Shown here piece by piece: positions 8,887 through 15,784 of a stretch of DNA of 64,000 nucleotides; position 1 is the stretch's first letter; each line of letters begins with the position of its first letter. The stretch lies in assembly GCF_014257025.1 (NCBI RefSeq), contig NZ_JACMSF010000013.1:62001-126000 (forward strand), read 5' to 3'. Made by a program: the position numbers and the translations under genes. The notes under the pieces are model-generated. The model saw only the letters and a list, made by a program, of their open reading frames with translations, had not been told where the DNA came from and did not search any database. The DNA comes from Streptomyces cupreus. GTDB taxonomy: Bacteria > Actinomycetota > Actinomycetes > Streptomycetales > Streptomycetaceae.

Positions 8887-9570
8887 TCAGCGGGTGAGCG
8901 TGGGCGCCGGAGTGCGCGGCCACACCGTCCAGCCGTGGCGGCGGGCCTGTTCGCGCATCTCCGGGTCGTCGCCGACCACCACCGCCCGGCCCGTCATGCG
9001 CAGCAGCGGTAGGTCGGAGATGTGGTCGCCGTAGGACGTGGACGCGGGCAGGTCCAGTCTGCCCGTGGTGCTCAGGGTGCGGACCGCCTCCGCCTTCGCC
9101 TCGCCGATCATCGGGCGCTCCACATGGCCGGTGTACGTGCCGTGAGCGGTCTCCGGGTCCGAGCACACGACGATGTCCGCGTCGAGGTGCCGGGCGATGG
9201 GGGCCAGGCAGGCCCGGAAGGAGCCCGACACCAGCACCACCAGGTCGCCCTCGCGCTGGTGCCGGCGCAGGGCGGCGACCACGTGCTCGTTGAAGAGGGC
9301 GCCCCGGTCCAGCTCGGTCCGGAACCACTCCTCGGCGAGGGCGGCTATGGCGCGTACGTCCGCTCCGGCGTAGGAGGCGAAGTAGGCGCGGTTGGTCTCG
9401 GTGCGCGGGACCCCGGCGGCCGTCATGGCCTTCAGCCGCTGGCGCTCGTAGCGGTAGGCCGACGGTGGATGCCCCTCGGCGGCCAGCCGGAACTCCAGGA
9501 ACCGGAACATGCTGGTGACGTTGATGACGGTGCCGTCGACGTCGAAGAACGCGGCTGTACGTCGTCGCAA
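8887..9570 (-). CDS. HAD-superfamily IB hydrolase (SerB-like phosphatase)
   Basis: 227 aa. HAD motif I is FFDVDGTVI, motif II is LVSGSF, a Lys lies in the GEAKAEAV segment and motif IV is SYGDHISDLPLL. This pattern fits subfamily IB phosphatases such as phosphoserine phosphatase relatives. The start is a TTG at 9570 with GGAGGG seven bases before it. It is the last gene of a leftward unit headed by the PaaI thioesterase (81 bases after the CMD gene). That unit is divergent from the AvrD-like operon, so it may dephosphorylate an intermediate of that pathway (inference). It could equally be a housekeeping phosphatase read through from upstream. Confidence 0.82.
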   Translation of the reverse strand: MRRRTAAFFDVDGTVINVTSMFRFLEFRLAAEGHPPSAYRYERQRLKAMTAAGVPRTETNRAYFASYAGADVRAIAALAEEWFRTELDRGALFNEHVVAALRRHQREGDLVVLVSGSFRACLAPIARHLDADIVVCSDPETAHGTYTGHVERPMIGEAKAEAVRTLSTTGRLDLPASTSYGDHISDLPLLRMTGRAVVVGDDPEMREQARRHGWTVWPRTPAPTLTR

Positions 9571-9651
9571 GGCGGTTCCCTCCTGCGTGAAATGGGTGTC
9601 CCGCCCCGCGCGGCCGACGGGGGGTTGAGGGCACGCGCGGGGCGGGAGCGG

Positions 9652-10098
9652 TCAGCCGGCCGCCGCGGCCTCGGCCACGGGGGCCGGGGCCACCGGCAGC
9701 AGCCCCCGCTCGGCGAACACGCGCTTGGCCGTGCTGAGGCTGTTGAAGGTGCGCGGGAAGCCGACGAAGGCCAGGCCGTGCACCAGGGCGTCCACCACCT
9801 CCTGCGGGGTGACGCCCGCGTTCAGCGCCAGGTTCAGATGGAAGGCGAACTGGCGCTCGGTGTCGCCGAGTGCGGTGAGCAGCGAAAGGGTGACCAACTG
9901 CCGCTGCCGGTCGTCGAGTCCGCCCCGGCCGTACAGGTCTCCGAAGACGAACTCGGCGACGTAGCGGCCCATGTCGGGGGCCACGTCGGCGAGCGCCGTG
10001 AAGATCGCGTCGCCCGAGTCGCCGAGTTCCAGCAGTTTGGCGTGCCCGCGCTCGAAGCGGGGGTTGCCGCGCTGCTCGTCGCGGATGTCGCGGGTCAT
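9652..10098 (-). CDS. carboxymuconolactone decarboxylase (CMD) family protein
   Basis: 148 aa, the usual size for a one-domain CMD protein. The core reads RQLVTLSLLTALGDTERQFAFHLNLALNAGVTPQEVVDAL, the helical hairpin of 4-carboxymuconolactone decarboxylase. It lacks the CxxC of AhpD-type peroxidases. Its start codon at 10098 overlaps the stop of the dienelactone hydrolase gene (ATGA), so the two are translationally coupled. CMD plus dienelactone hydrolase recalls the 3-oxoadipate pathway, but no other gene of that pathway is here. In natural-product clusters such proteins act on lactones or cyclic keto-acids. Confidence 0.82.
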   Translation of the reverse strand: MTRDIRDEQRGNPRFERGHAKLLELGDSGDAIFTALADVAPDMGRYVAEFVFGDLYGRGGLDDRQRQLVTLSLLTALGDTERQFAFHLNLALNAGVTPQEVVDALVHGLAFVGFPRTFNSLSTAKRVFAERGLLPVAPAPVAEAAAAG

Positions 10099-10841
10099 AC
10101 GGCGGGCTCCGCGTGGCGCGCGGTGAAGTCCAGCAGGCGCTGCCAGGCGTCCGCGCTGATGTCCTTCCACTCCGGGGCGCCGCCGTCGAAGAAGGAGTGC
10201 GGGGCACCGTCGTAGATCTTGTACTCGTACGGCTTGCCCGCGTCGTCCAGCTTGCCGCGGAAGGCCGCGAAGTCCTCCTGGGTGGTGGCGACGTCGTCGC
10301 CGGCGAGGAGCAGCAGCAGCGGGGCGGAGATGTCCCCCAGGCGGTCCTCCGCGAGGCCCGGAAGGCCGTAGAAGCCGATGGAGCCCGCCAGTTCGAGGTC
10401 GGTGCCCGCGAGCCGCCAGGAGTGGCCGCCGCCGAGGCAGAAGCCGACCGAGAAGACCGTGACACCGGGGTTCTTCTCGGTCAGGTAGGCGACCGCGGCC
10501 GCGGCGTCGTCGGCCACGCTGTCCGGGACCAGCTGCTTGAAGTGCGGCTGCCACTCGAACTCGTCGTCGCGCGGCCCGAGTCCTGCCGTACGCCCGTAGT
10601 AGTCGAGGACGACGGCGGCGAACCCGGCCTCGGCGAACCGGCGGGCCAGCTCCTGGTAGTAGGCGTGGACGCCGCGGATGTCCGGCAGGATCACCACGCC
10701 GCGTCCGTTGGGCTCACCCGGCTGCGCGTGGAAGGCGCTGAACGCCGTCCCGTCCTGGGAGGTCAGCTCGATCAGCCCCTCCTCGGCCACGCTGCCGGGG
10801 TTCTCGACGGCGGGGGGCCTGCTGTCGGTGCTGTGGCACAT
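10095..10841 (-). CDS. dienelactone hydrolase family protein
   Basis: 248 aa alpha/beta hydrolase. The nucleophile is Cys in VGFCLGGGHS, the acid is Asp in LAGDDVATT and the base is His in GAPHSFFD, the Cys-Asp-His triad of dienelactone hydrolases rather than a serine hydrolase. Family members open enol-lactones. It is second in the leftward unit, 49 bases after the thioesterase gene and overlapping the CMD gene by four bases. A lactone-opening enzyme beside an AvrD-like synthase could act on or turn over a butenolide-type product (inference). Confidence 0.86.
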   Translation of the reverse strand: MCHSTDSRPPAVENPGSVAEEGLIELTSQDGTAFSAFHAQPGEPNGRGVVILPDIRGVHAYYQELARRFAEAGFAAVVLDYYGRTAGLGPRDDEFEWQPHFKQLVPDSVADDAAAAVAYLTEKNPGVTVFSVGFCLGGGHSWRLAGTDLELAGSIGFYGLPGLAEDRLGDISAPLLLLLAGDDVATTQEDFAAFRGKLDDAGKPYEYKIYDGAPHSFFDGGAPEWKDISADAWQRLLDFTARHAEPAV

Positions 10842-10890
10842 GGGGTGTTGGCCTCTCTTCGATGGTGATTGCGGGGGGACCCCGGATTCC

Positions 10891-11334
10891 TCACGCCGTG
10901 CGCAGAACGCCGCGGGAACGGGCGCGGACGCTGACGGCGCAGGTCAGCCGAGCGGTGCAGGTGCGTCTGCCGGAGCTGTCGATGATGACGATCTCGTAGG
11001 TGGCGGTGGTGCGGCCCTCGTGCAGGGGACGGCACTCACCGGTCACCGTGCCGCCGGCCACCCAGCGGTGGTGGGTGCAGGACAGGTCCAGGCCGACCGC
11101 GTGGCCGCCGGGTCCGGTGTGCAGGAACGCGGCGATGGATCCCAGAGTCTCCGCCAGTACGGCGTTGGCGCCGCCGTGCATGATGCCGACGGGCTGGCGG
11201 TTGCCGGCCACGGGCATGGTGCCGATGACCAGGCCCGGCTCGCAGCGCACCAGCTCGATCCCCATCTTCGGGACGAGCTGCTGCTGGCTGAACTCGGGCG
11301 TCACGGCCCAGGGGCCGAGCGTGGTGTCGGACAT
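10891..11334 (-). CDS. PaaI-type hotdog-fold acyl thioesterase
   Basis: 147 aa from the ATG at 11334, preceded by GGGGAGG seven bases upstream. A longer reading starts 15 codons earlier without a ribosome-binding site. The hotdog core has PVGIMHGGANAVLAETLGS (the HGG and catalytic acidic region of PaaI/YbgC-like thioesterases) and ends GRRTCTARLTCAV. It probably hydrolyses an acyl-CoA or acyl-ACP. It is first gene of the leftward unit and is divergent from the AvrD-like operon across a 239-base region with two inverted repeats. An acyl thioesterase there could release or proofread the 3-oxoacyl chain (inference). Confidence 0.83.
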   Translation of the reverse strand: MSDTTLGPWAVTPEFSQQQLVPKMGIELVRCEPGLVIGTMPVAGNRQPVGIMHGGANAVLAETLGSIAAFLHTGPGGHAVGLDLSCTHHRWVAGGTVTGECRPLHEGRTTATYEIVIIDSSGRRTCTARLTCAVSVRARSRGVLRTA

Positions 11335-11372
11335 GGCTGCCTCCCCGTGTGCGGCACTGGAATCCGTGTCCG

Positions 11373-11409
11373 CGAACACCTCGGACGCTAGTCAATTCCG
11401 GGGTGTTCG
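11373..11409. promoter_or_regulatory. operator-like inverted repeat in the divergent promoter region
   Basis: Arms 11373-11385 (CGAACACCTCGGA) and 11397-11409 (TCCGGGGTGTTCG) match at 12 of 13 positions around an 11-base spacer. The spacer contains AGTCAA at 11390-11395, which reads TTGACT on the minus strand, a good -35 for the leftward thioesterase unit. A repressor bound here would block that promoter. Which regulator binds is unknown; the XRE-type gene at the far end of the cluster is the obvious candidate. Confidence 0.5.
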
Positions 11410-11479
11410 GAAAAGGGCGCCAACTGGTGGTGTCCAAGGTGGTGTTGGCAGTAACCGCATGAGCCGACTCTCGTTGCGG

Positions 11480-11491
11480 CGAAATATTTCG
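11480..11491. promoter_or_regulatory. AT-rich perfect palindrome upstream of the AvrD-like operon
   Basis: CGAAATATTTCG is a 12-base perfect palindrome in the only AT-rich patch of the divergent region. A TAGCTT -10-like hexamer follows at 11494-11499. It lies about 83 bases before the start of the AvrD-like gene and could be an operator for the rightward operon. Confidence 0.4.
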
Positions 11492-11573
11492 GCTAGCTTC
11501 GAGCTCACCGAGAAGCAGCCCGGGAAACATGCCGGGAAATCGCCCCGCTGGGCCCGACACAAGGGAGTTAGCG

Positions 11574-12602
11574 TTGTCTGGAATGCTGCCTGCCAAGGAA
11601 TTACTCCTCGACTCGGTCGACGACTATCTGGGGCCCGGCGAAAAGCGGTTCTTCGGTTCCGGATTCCGGCGCGTGCAGTACCGCTACGACAAGGTCGAGA
11701 TGACCGGCGGCCGGGATGTGCCCACCGAACTCGGCAGCCGGCTCGACGTCGTCTACCCGGCCGACTGGTCGACCAAGGCGAAGACCCGCGGCGATCTGCG
11801 CCCGCATCTGAGCACCGTCGACGGACTGATCATCGCCGTGCACCTGAGCGAGGCGGCCCTCACCCACGCCCTCGGCCTCGGCCCCGAGAGCCGGCGTGCG
11901 GGCCGGGTGCTGTCGGTGCGGATCAAGGCGGGCACCGAGCCCGACGAGGAACTGACCGGCCTTCCGGTGCGCACCACCGTGCTCGGCGTGCCGGTACGGA
12001 ACAGCGAGGGCGAGGCGGTGTCGCGGCTGCAGACCATGGTCGGCGCGATGCGGGTCCGCACCGACCTGCGCCATCCGCAGCCGGGTCCCTCCTCCGACGG
12101 CCCGGTCGCCACGGCCACCTACAGCGGCCCGGCGGAACTGCTCGGGCCGGTGGAGCGGCAGTACTACGGCACTGGTTTCGCGGCCCGGACGCAGAGCGTG
12201 CGCAAGGTCGCGGTGCGGGCCGCCGAGGCCCGCGCGCACGCCGTCGTGGACGTGGCCCAGGAGCCCGGCACCGTGCTGGCCACCGAGGGCACCGAGGGCC
12301 TGTACCAGCCCTTCGTCGGGCTGATCGACACCTTCGTGACGAGCCTTCAGCTCGGTCAGATCCTGCTGTACGAGACCGACGGGATCTCCCGGGGCGCGAG
12401 CAACACCCTGTGGATGCGCACGACCGTGCTCCAGGCGAGCGCGGAGCCCGATCCCATCCGCTACGAGACCCCGCTGGATGTACGGCTGGAAAACAGCACG
12501 TTGCTTCGGCGGGACGAAGAGATCTGGCGCACGGCCGACATCGTCGGACGGCTCGCCGGAAACACCGTGCGCTGCTCTGTCGCGCACCGACTTCCCGGCT
12601 GA
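11574..12602 (+). CDS. AvrD-like protein (syringolide synthase family)
   Basis: 342 aa. I recognise it as a relative of AvrD of Pseudomonas syringae, whose expression makes cells produce syringolides, acyl-pentulose-derived signal glycolipids formed from a 3-oxoacyl thioester and D-xylulose. Shared blocks, compared from memory, are SVDDYLGPGEKRFFGSGFRRV near the start, the HLSTVDGLIIAV stretch, a second EKRFF-like element (VERQYYGTGFAARTQ) and, near the end, SNTLWMRTTVLQ with SVAHRLPG. AvrD is about 310 aa. The TTG at 11574 is chosen because AAGGGAG (11561-11567) sits six bases before it. It is first in a nine-gene operon with a KSIII and an ACP that could supply its acyl substrate. The alternative, an AfsA-type butyrolactone synthase, fits the sequence less well. 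Confidence 0.72.
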   Translation: MSGMLPAKELLLDSVDDYLGPGEKRFFGSGFRRVQYRYDKVEMTGGRDVPTELGSRLDVVYPADWSTKAKTRGDLRPHLSTVDGLIIAVHLSEAALTHALGLGPESRRAGRVLSVRIKAGTEPDEELTGLPVRTTVLGVPVRNSEGEAVSRLQTMVGAMRVRTDLRHPQPGPSSDGPVATATYSGPAELLGPVERQYYGTGFAARTQSVRKVAVRAAEARAHAVVDVAQEPGTVLATEGTEGLYQPFVGLIDTFVTSLQLGQILLYETDGISRGASNTLWMRTTVLQASAEPDPIRYETPLDVRLENSTLLRRDEEIWRTADIVGRLAGNTVRCSVAHRLPG

Positions 12603-12636
12603 TTTACCGGCCACCTTTTCAGAACTGGAGCCTGTC

Positions 12637-13350
12637 ATGCGTATCGCCATATCCGGCACGTATTCCTCCGGAAAGACCCTCACCTCGTATGCCCTCGCGC
12701 ATTACGTGGGAATTCCGCGCACCCGTGCCCGCACCATGCGCGAGCTGCTGCCCGAGGCCGTGCCCGGCAAGACCCTGGAGCAGTGCACCGCGGCCGAGCT
12801 GGTCCAGCTGATCGTCCGCCGCCATGTGGACCGGGCCGTCCACGAGAGCCGCTTCGAGGGCTCGTTCATCTCCGACGGCTCCTCGCTCCAGGAGTGGATC
12901 TACGGCGCGGTGCGCGTCATCGTCGGCATCAACCCCAATGACTCCGTGCACCTCAGCGAGCTGGAGAGCGTCGAACGCACCGCGGACATCCGGGTGTTCG
13001 ACGCGGTCATGGAGCAACTGGGCATCGCCTTCAAGCAGCACGTGAAGCAGACGTACGACGTCTTCGTGCACCTGCCCAACGAGCTGGCACTGGCCGCCGA
13101 CGGGCACCGTCCGGTCAACGAGCGGTTCCGTTCCATGGCCGACGAGCGGCTGCTGGAGGTCGCCGCCGAACTCGGCATCCCCGCGCACGTGGTGGGCGGC
13201 ACCGTCGAGGAGCGGCTGGTGGAGATCGCCCGGCTGTTCGACCTGCCGGCGCTGATGTCGCCGGAGGAGGCCATCGCGAAGGCGCAGGCCGAGTACGAGG
13301 CCCTCGACATGCGCACCGAGTCCGACCGGGCCTCGGTGATCGTGCGATGA
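12637..13350 (+). CDS. P-loop kinase/ATPase, AAA_28/NadR kinase-like
   Basis: 237 aa, soluble. Residues 7-14 are a Walker A (GTYSSGKT), FISDGSSLQEWIYG resembles the Walker B/acceptor region, and HRPVNERFRSMADERLLEVAAEL resembles the lid of small-molecule kinases such as the NadR ribosylnicotinamide kinase domain. The family phosphorylates nucleosides or other small hydroxyl compounds. The substrate here is unknown. CTGGAG lies seven bases before the ATG. It starts 34 bases after the AvrD-like gene and overlaps the KSIII start by ATGA. A sugar or pentulose kinase step is a reasonable guess given the neighbours (inference). Confidence 0.7.
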   Translation: MRIAISGTYSSGKTLTSYALAHYVGIPRTRARTMRELLPEAVPGKTLEQCTAAELVQLIVRRHVDRAVHESRFEGSFISDGSSLQEWIYGAVRVIVGINPNDSVHLSELESVERTADIRVFDAVMEQLGIAFKQHVKQTYDVFVHLPNELALAADGHRPVNERFRSMADERLLEVAAELGIPAHVVGGTVEERLVEIARLFDLPALMSPEEAIAKAQAEYEALDMRTESDRASVIVR

Positions 13351-13408
13351 CGGTCCGCTCGGGCCTTGGTGATCCGGGCACGGCGGGCCTTGGTGATCCC
13401 GGCACCGC
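13328..13408 (+). repeat. short tandem repeat across the kinase/KSIII junction
   Basis: Two adjacent 24-base units (13361-13384 and 13385-13408, GGGCCTTGGTGATCC core, 22 of 24 identical) encode GLGDPGTA twice at the N-terminus of the KSIII. A third partial copy (GGGCCTCGGTGATC, 13328-13341) lies in the last codons of the kinase gene in another frame. The KSIII N-terminal extension therefore looks like a duplication of gene-end sequence. Confidence 0.7.
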
Positions 13409-14435
13409 GGCGCCCACCGCCGTTCTCGCGGGCCTCGGCTCCGCGCTGCCGCCCCGGGTGGTGACCAACCACGATCTGACCGCCCGGATGGACACCTCCG
13501 ACGAGTGGATCCGTACCCGCACCGGTATCGCCGAGCGGCGGATCGTCGACCCCGGCACCGCCACCAGCGACCTCGCCATCGAGGCTGGACGGCGGGCGCT
13601 GGACTCGGCGGGCGGGCCAGACGTCGGGGCCGTGGTGGTCGCCACCGCCACTCCGGACCACCCGTGCCCGGCGACCGGTCCGACCGTCGCCGCCGGGCTC
13701 GGGCTCGGCACCGTCCCCGCCTTCGACGTCGGGGCCGTCTGCTCGGGGTTCCTGTACGCCCTGGCCACCGGTGCCGGTCTGATCGCCTCCTCGGTGGCGG
13801 ACAGCGTGCTGGTGGTCGGCGCCGACGCCTTCACCACCATCGTCGACCCCTACGACCGCAACACCGCGCCGATCTTCGCGGACGGCGCCGGCGCGGTGGT
13901 GCTGCGTGCGGGGCGGGCCGACGAACCGGGCGCGCTGCGCCGTACCGAACTCGCCAGTGACGGGATGCAGGCCGACCTGATCCGGGTGGCGGCCGGCGGC
14001 TCCCGGCAGCGCAGTCACCACAGCGCGGCGCTGCGCGAGGACCAGTACCTCACCATGCGCGGCGGCGAGGTGTTCAAGAACGCGGTGCTGCGGATGACCG
14101 AGGCATCGCGGACCGTCCTCGACCGCACCGGCTGGTCCACCGCCGACGTGGACCTCCTCGTCGGCCACCAGGCCAACGTCCGCATCCTGCACGCCGTCGC
14201 CGAGCAGCTCGGCATCGGCCAGGAGCGGGCCTACGTGAACATCGGCCACACCGGGAACACGGCCGCCGCGTCGATCCCGCTGGCCCTGGACGACGCGCAC
14301 GGCGAAGGGCGGCTGCGGGCGGGGGACAAGGTGCTCCTGACCGCCTTCGGCGCCGGTACGACCTGGGGCGCGATCACTCTCACCTGGCCCGACGGCCTTC
14401 AGTACACCGGAATGCCCAACTCCGCCGCGGCCTGA
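13347..14435 (+). CDS. beta-ketoacyl-ACP synthase III (FabH-like)
   Basis: 362 aa. It condenses an acyl-CoA starter with malonyl-ACP to give 3-oxoacyl-ACP. The triad is complete: Cys132 in GAVCSGFL, His274 in VGHQANVRI and Asn304 in GHTGNTAAAS. The N-terminus is about 20 residues longer than usual because of the GLGDPGTA tandem duplication. The start codon overlaps the kinase stop (ATGA). With the ACP gene downstream, it is a dedicated 3-oxoacyl supply for the cluster rather than the housekeeping fabH, which normally sits beside fabD and fabF (family knowledge). The product is the acyl donor class used by AvrD-type enzymes. Confidence 0.9.
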   Translation: MTVRSGLGDPGTAGLGDPGTAAPTAVLAGLGSALPPRVVTNHDLTARMDTSDEWIRTRTGIAERRIVDPGTATSDLAIEAGRRALDSAGGPDVGAVVVATATPDHPCPATGPTVAAGLGLGTVPAFDVGAVCSGFLYALATGAGLIASSVADSVLVVGADAFTTIVDPYDRNTAPIFADGAGAVVLRAGRADEPGALRRTELASDGMQADLIRVAAGGSRQRSHHSAALREDQYLTMRGGEVFKNAVLRMTEASRTVLDRTGWSTADVDLLVGHQANVRILHAVAEQLGIGQERAYVNIGHTGNTAAASIPLALDDAHGEGRLRAGDKVLLTAFGAGTTWGAITLTWPDGLQYTGMPNSAAA

Positions 14436-14526
14436 TCCAGCCCGGCGCCCGCACACCTCACCCCCGCACCCCCGCCTCACCGATCCACGCAAGCCCCGGA
14501 GCACGGCTCCGAGGAGGGAGTACGAG

Positions 14527-14766
14527 ATGCCTGTCACGGCATATCCCGGACTGGTCGCGTTCATAGCCGAGAAGGCCGAGATCCCCATCGAGGAGATCGA
14601 CCCGGAGCGGACCCTGGAGGACCTCTCGCTGGACTCGCTCACCCTGATCGAGATCGCCCTGTTCATCCAGCGCGAGTACGGCATCGAGGTTCCGGAGGGC
14701 GACCTCGTCCTCAGTCAGAAGCTGGCCGAGTGGGCCGCCTACCTCGACGAGCGGAGCGGCCGATGA
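14527..14766 (+). CDS. acyl carrier protein
   Basis: 79 aa acidic four-helix protein. The phosphopantetheine attachment site is Ser37 in SLDSLTLIEIAL, preceded by the typical helix 1 and acidic loop. GGAGGGAG lies just before the start. It follows the KSIII by 91 bases, the only real gap early in the operon, and overlaps the reductase gene by ATGA. It is presumably charged with malonate for the KSIII and carries the 3-oxoacyl chain. Confidence 0.9.
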   Translation: MPVTAYPGLVAFIAEKAEIPIEEIDPERTLEDLSLDSLTLIEIALFIQREYGIEVPEGDLVLSQKLAEWAAYLDERSGR

Positions 14767-15698
14767 AAGCCGCCGTCACCACCGGGATCGGCGCCCCGGA
14801 CGTGCTGCGCCTGACCGAGGTCGACCGCCCGACGCCGCTGCCCACCGAGGTGCTGGTCCGGGTCGAGGCCGCGGGCGTCAATCCCGTCGACTGGAAGATC
14901 CGCGCGGGCGTCTTCCCGCCCGGCGCGCTCGGCGCCCCGCCCTTCGTGCAGGGCTGGGACATCGCCGGAGTGGTGGAGTCCGGGCCCCGAGTGACCCGTT
15001 TCGAGCCCGGCGACGAGGTGTTCGGCCTCATCGGCTTCCCTCGGCCCGGCGGCACGTACGCCGAGTATGTGACCGCGCCCGCCCGGCAGTTCGCCCGCAA
15101 ACCGGTGGGGCTGAGCTTCGAGGAGGCGGCCGCGCTGCCGCTGGCGGGACTCACCGGCTGGCAGACGCTGGTGGAGACCGCGCGGATCAGGCGGGGCGAC
15201 AAGGTGCTGGTCACCGCGGCGGCGGGCGGCGTCGGCCACCTGGCCGCCCAGATCGCCCGGGCCCACGACGCCGAGGTCACCGGCACGGCCCGCGCCGAGA
15301 AGCACGACTTCCTGCGCGAGGTCGGCGTGGACCACCCGGTCGACTACACGGCGGGCCCGCTGCACCACACGGTCACCGGACAGGACGTCGTCCTCGATCT
15401 GCTCGGCGGGGAGCACAGCTTCGAACTGCTGCGCACCCTGCGCCCGGGCGGACTGCTGATCACGGTGATCGGGCACGTCAGCCCCGAACTCGCCACCCAC
15501 GCCGCCAGTTTGGGCGTACGGGTGACGGGCTTCCTGGTCGAGCCGGACCACTCCGGGCTCGAAGCGCTCGCCGCGCTGGTCGAGGCGGGCCGGCTGAAGG
15601 TGCGCGTGGACCAGGTGTTCAAGCTCGCCGACGCCGCCAAGGCGCACGAGTACGGCGAGGCGGGCCGCACCACCGGAAAGATCGTGCTGGTCCCATGA
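14763..15698 (+). CDS. NADPH:quinone oxidoreductase-type (zinc-free MDR) reductase
   Basis: 311 aa medium-chain dehydrogenase/reductase of the quinone-oxidoreductase/enoyl-reductase type. It starts MKAAVTTGIGAPDVLRLTEV and has GVNPVDWKIRAG, a nucleotide-binding GGVGHLAAQIA motif and the ending AHEYGEAGRTTGKIVLV. The structural-zinc cysteines of alcohol dehydrogenases are absent, so it is expected to reduce enones or quinones with NADPH. Its start overlaps the ACP stop (ATGA). In butyrolactone pathways a reductase saturates the butenolide intermediate; an analogous role is possible here (inference). Confidence 0.85.
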   Translation: MKAAVTTGIGAPDVLRLTEVDRPTPLPTEVLVRVEAAGVNPVDWKIRAGVFPPGALGAPPFVQGWDIAGVVESGPRVTRFEPGDEVFGLIGFPRPGGTYAEYVTAPARQFARKPVGLSFEEAAALPLAGLTGWQTLVETARIRRGDKVLVTAAAGGVGHLAAQIARAHDAEVTGTARAEKHDFLREVGVDHPVDYTAGPLHHTVTGQDVVLDLLGGEHSFELLRTLRPGGLLITVIGHVSPELATHAASLGVRVTGFLVEPDHSGLEALAALVEAGRLKVRVDQVFKLADAAKAHEYGEAGRTTGKIVLVP

Positions 15699-15784
15699 CG
15701 TCATCCATCGCCGCGAACGGCTCGGCCGGACGCCGTACCGCCAGGATCCGTCCGGCAGTTCAGGTCCGCCGGGAGGAACGGCAC

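Noticed and set aside
8887..11334. Complete 3-oxoadipate (protocatechuate) catabolic operon
   Set aside because: Only a CMD-like and a dienelactone-hydrolase-like gene are present. The nearby intradiol dioxygenase is an exported Tat protein, and cycloisomerase and CoA-transferase genes are missing.
11574..12602. AfsA/ScbA-type gamma-butyrolactone synthase as the identity of this gene
   Set aside because: The block pattern (SVDDYLG...GEKRFFG, HLSTVDG, SNTLWMR) resembles AvrD rather than the double-hotdog AfsA repeats. Kept only as an alternative.
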